From Omphiscola glabra (lineage: Eukaryota; Mollusca; Gastropoda; Lymnaeidae): a stretch of 64,000 nucleotides of DNA. This document shows, piece by piece, positions 63,791 through 64,000 of the stretch (positions are counted from its first letter, which is position 1; every line of letters starts with the position of its first letter). The notes beneath the pieces were generated by a model. The model had not been told where the DNA came from. It made no database searches and saw only the letters and a list, made by a program, of their open reading frames with translations. The translations under genes and the position numbers were made by a program. Location: assembly GCA_964017045.1 (NCBI GenBank), contig OZ024806.1, positions 21,528,088 to 21,592,087 on the forward strand. Reading direction: 5' to 3'.

Positions 63791-64000
63791 TTAATTCTCA
63801 AAATATCGTAATCCTACTCTATCAACATCATTTATCTTGACTGCACATGACACTTGAACCGTGTCCTTATTCCATACCTGTAACATGATCGCAAACATAC
63901 CGCCCTAGTCATTTGCGACAAACATATTATACAGGTGAAGAGAGGCCAACTTGTGACTTCTCTTGCACTAACAACGTGTGCTAACATTCTGACCAGCCAT
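63791..64000. other. Window end, nothing recognised
   Basis: No supported feature in the last 210 bases. Confidence 0.5.

Overview
The window is nuclear DNA from an animal, most likely a mollusc and probably a gastropod. Genes are interrupted by GT-AG introns, the intergenic DNA is AT-rich, and there are very many minisatellites and short DNA-transposon remnants. No bacterial-style operon, ribosome-binding site, CRISPR array, tRNA or rRNA gene is visible. The taxon is inferred from gene content and repeat style, not proved.

Three protein-coding genes are well supported, all on the + strand. (1) 25547-26695 is an intronless 382-residue rhodopsin-class G-protein-coupled receptor of the orphan/chemosensory type common in gastropods. 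(2) 32414-41843 is a six-exon gene for a 593-residue type II membrane protein of the NXPE (neurexophilin and PC-esterase) family, with the GDS motif and the C-terminal DAWD and VHP motifs. Its introns are packed with minisatellites and transposon remnants. (3) 49637-57586 is an eleven-exon cytoplasmic poly(A)-binding protein (PABPC1-like, 623 residues) with four RRMs and a C-terminal MLLE domain. Its upstream region carries a CRE/ETS/pyrimidine-tract promoter-like block and an adenine-rich tract that resembles the known PABP autoregulatory element. Weaker candidates are a possible unrecognised gene with exons at 5481-5698, 8611-8845 and perhaps 9798-9928, an orphan terminal-type exon on the minus strand at 48661-48826, and a broken C2H2 zinc-finger coding fragment at the right edge.

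The rest is largely repeats. 1-10 kb holds one minisatellite after another, with a foldback element and a hAT-type MITE. 10.5-11.9 kb is a Helitron/Helentron-like element. 13.9-15.1 kb is a 24-bp minisatellite with a 564-bp higher-order period. 18.6-25.5 kb is a head-to-tail array of five Helentron-like elements, preceded by an isolated 3' end and a 5'-truncated non-LTR retrotransposon fragment, and it ends about 75 bp before the GPCR start codon. Many hAT MITEs were delimited by terminal inverted repeats plus 8-bp target-site duplications. Three are SPIN-like, a family known for horizontal transfer between animal phyla. Two piggyBac-like MITEs with TTAA target sites lie near or inside the PABP gene.

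The three main genes have unrelated jobs: chemoreception/signalling, a secretory-pathway or cell-surface esterase-like protein, and mRNA translation and stability. Nothing suggests that they act as one system.
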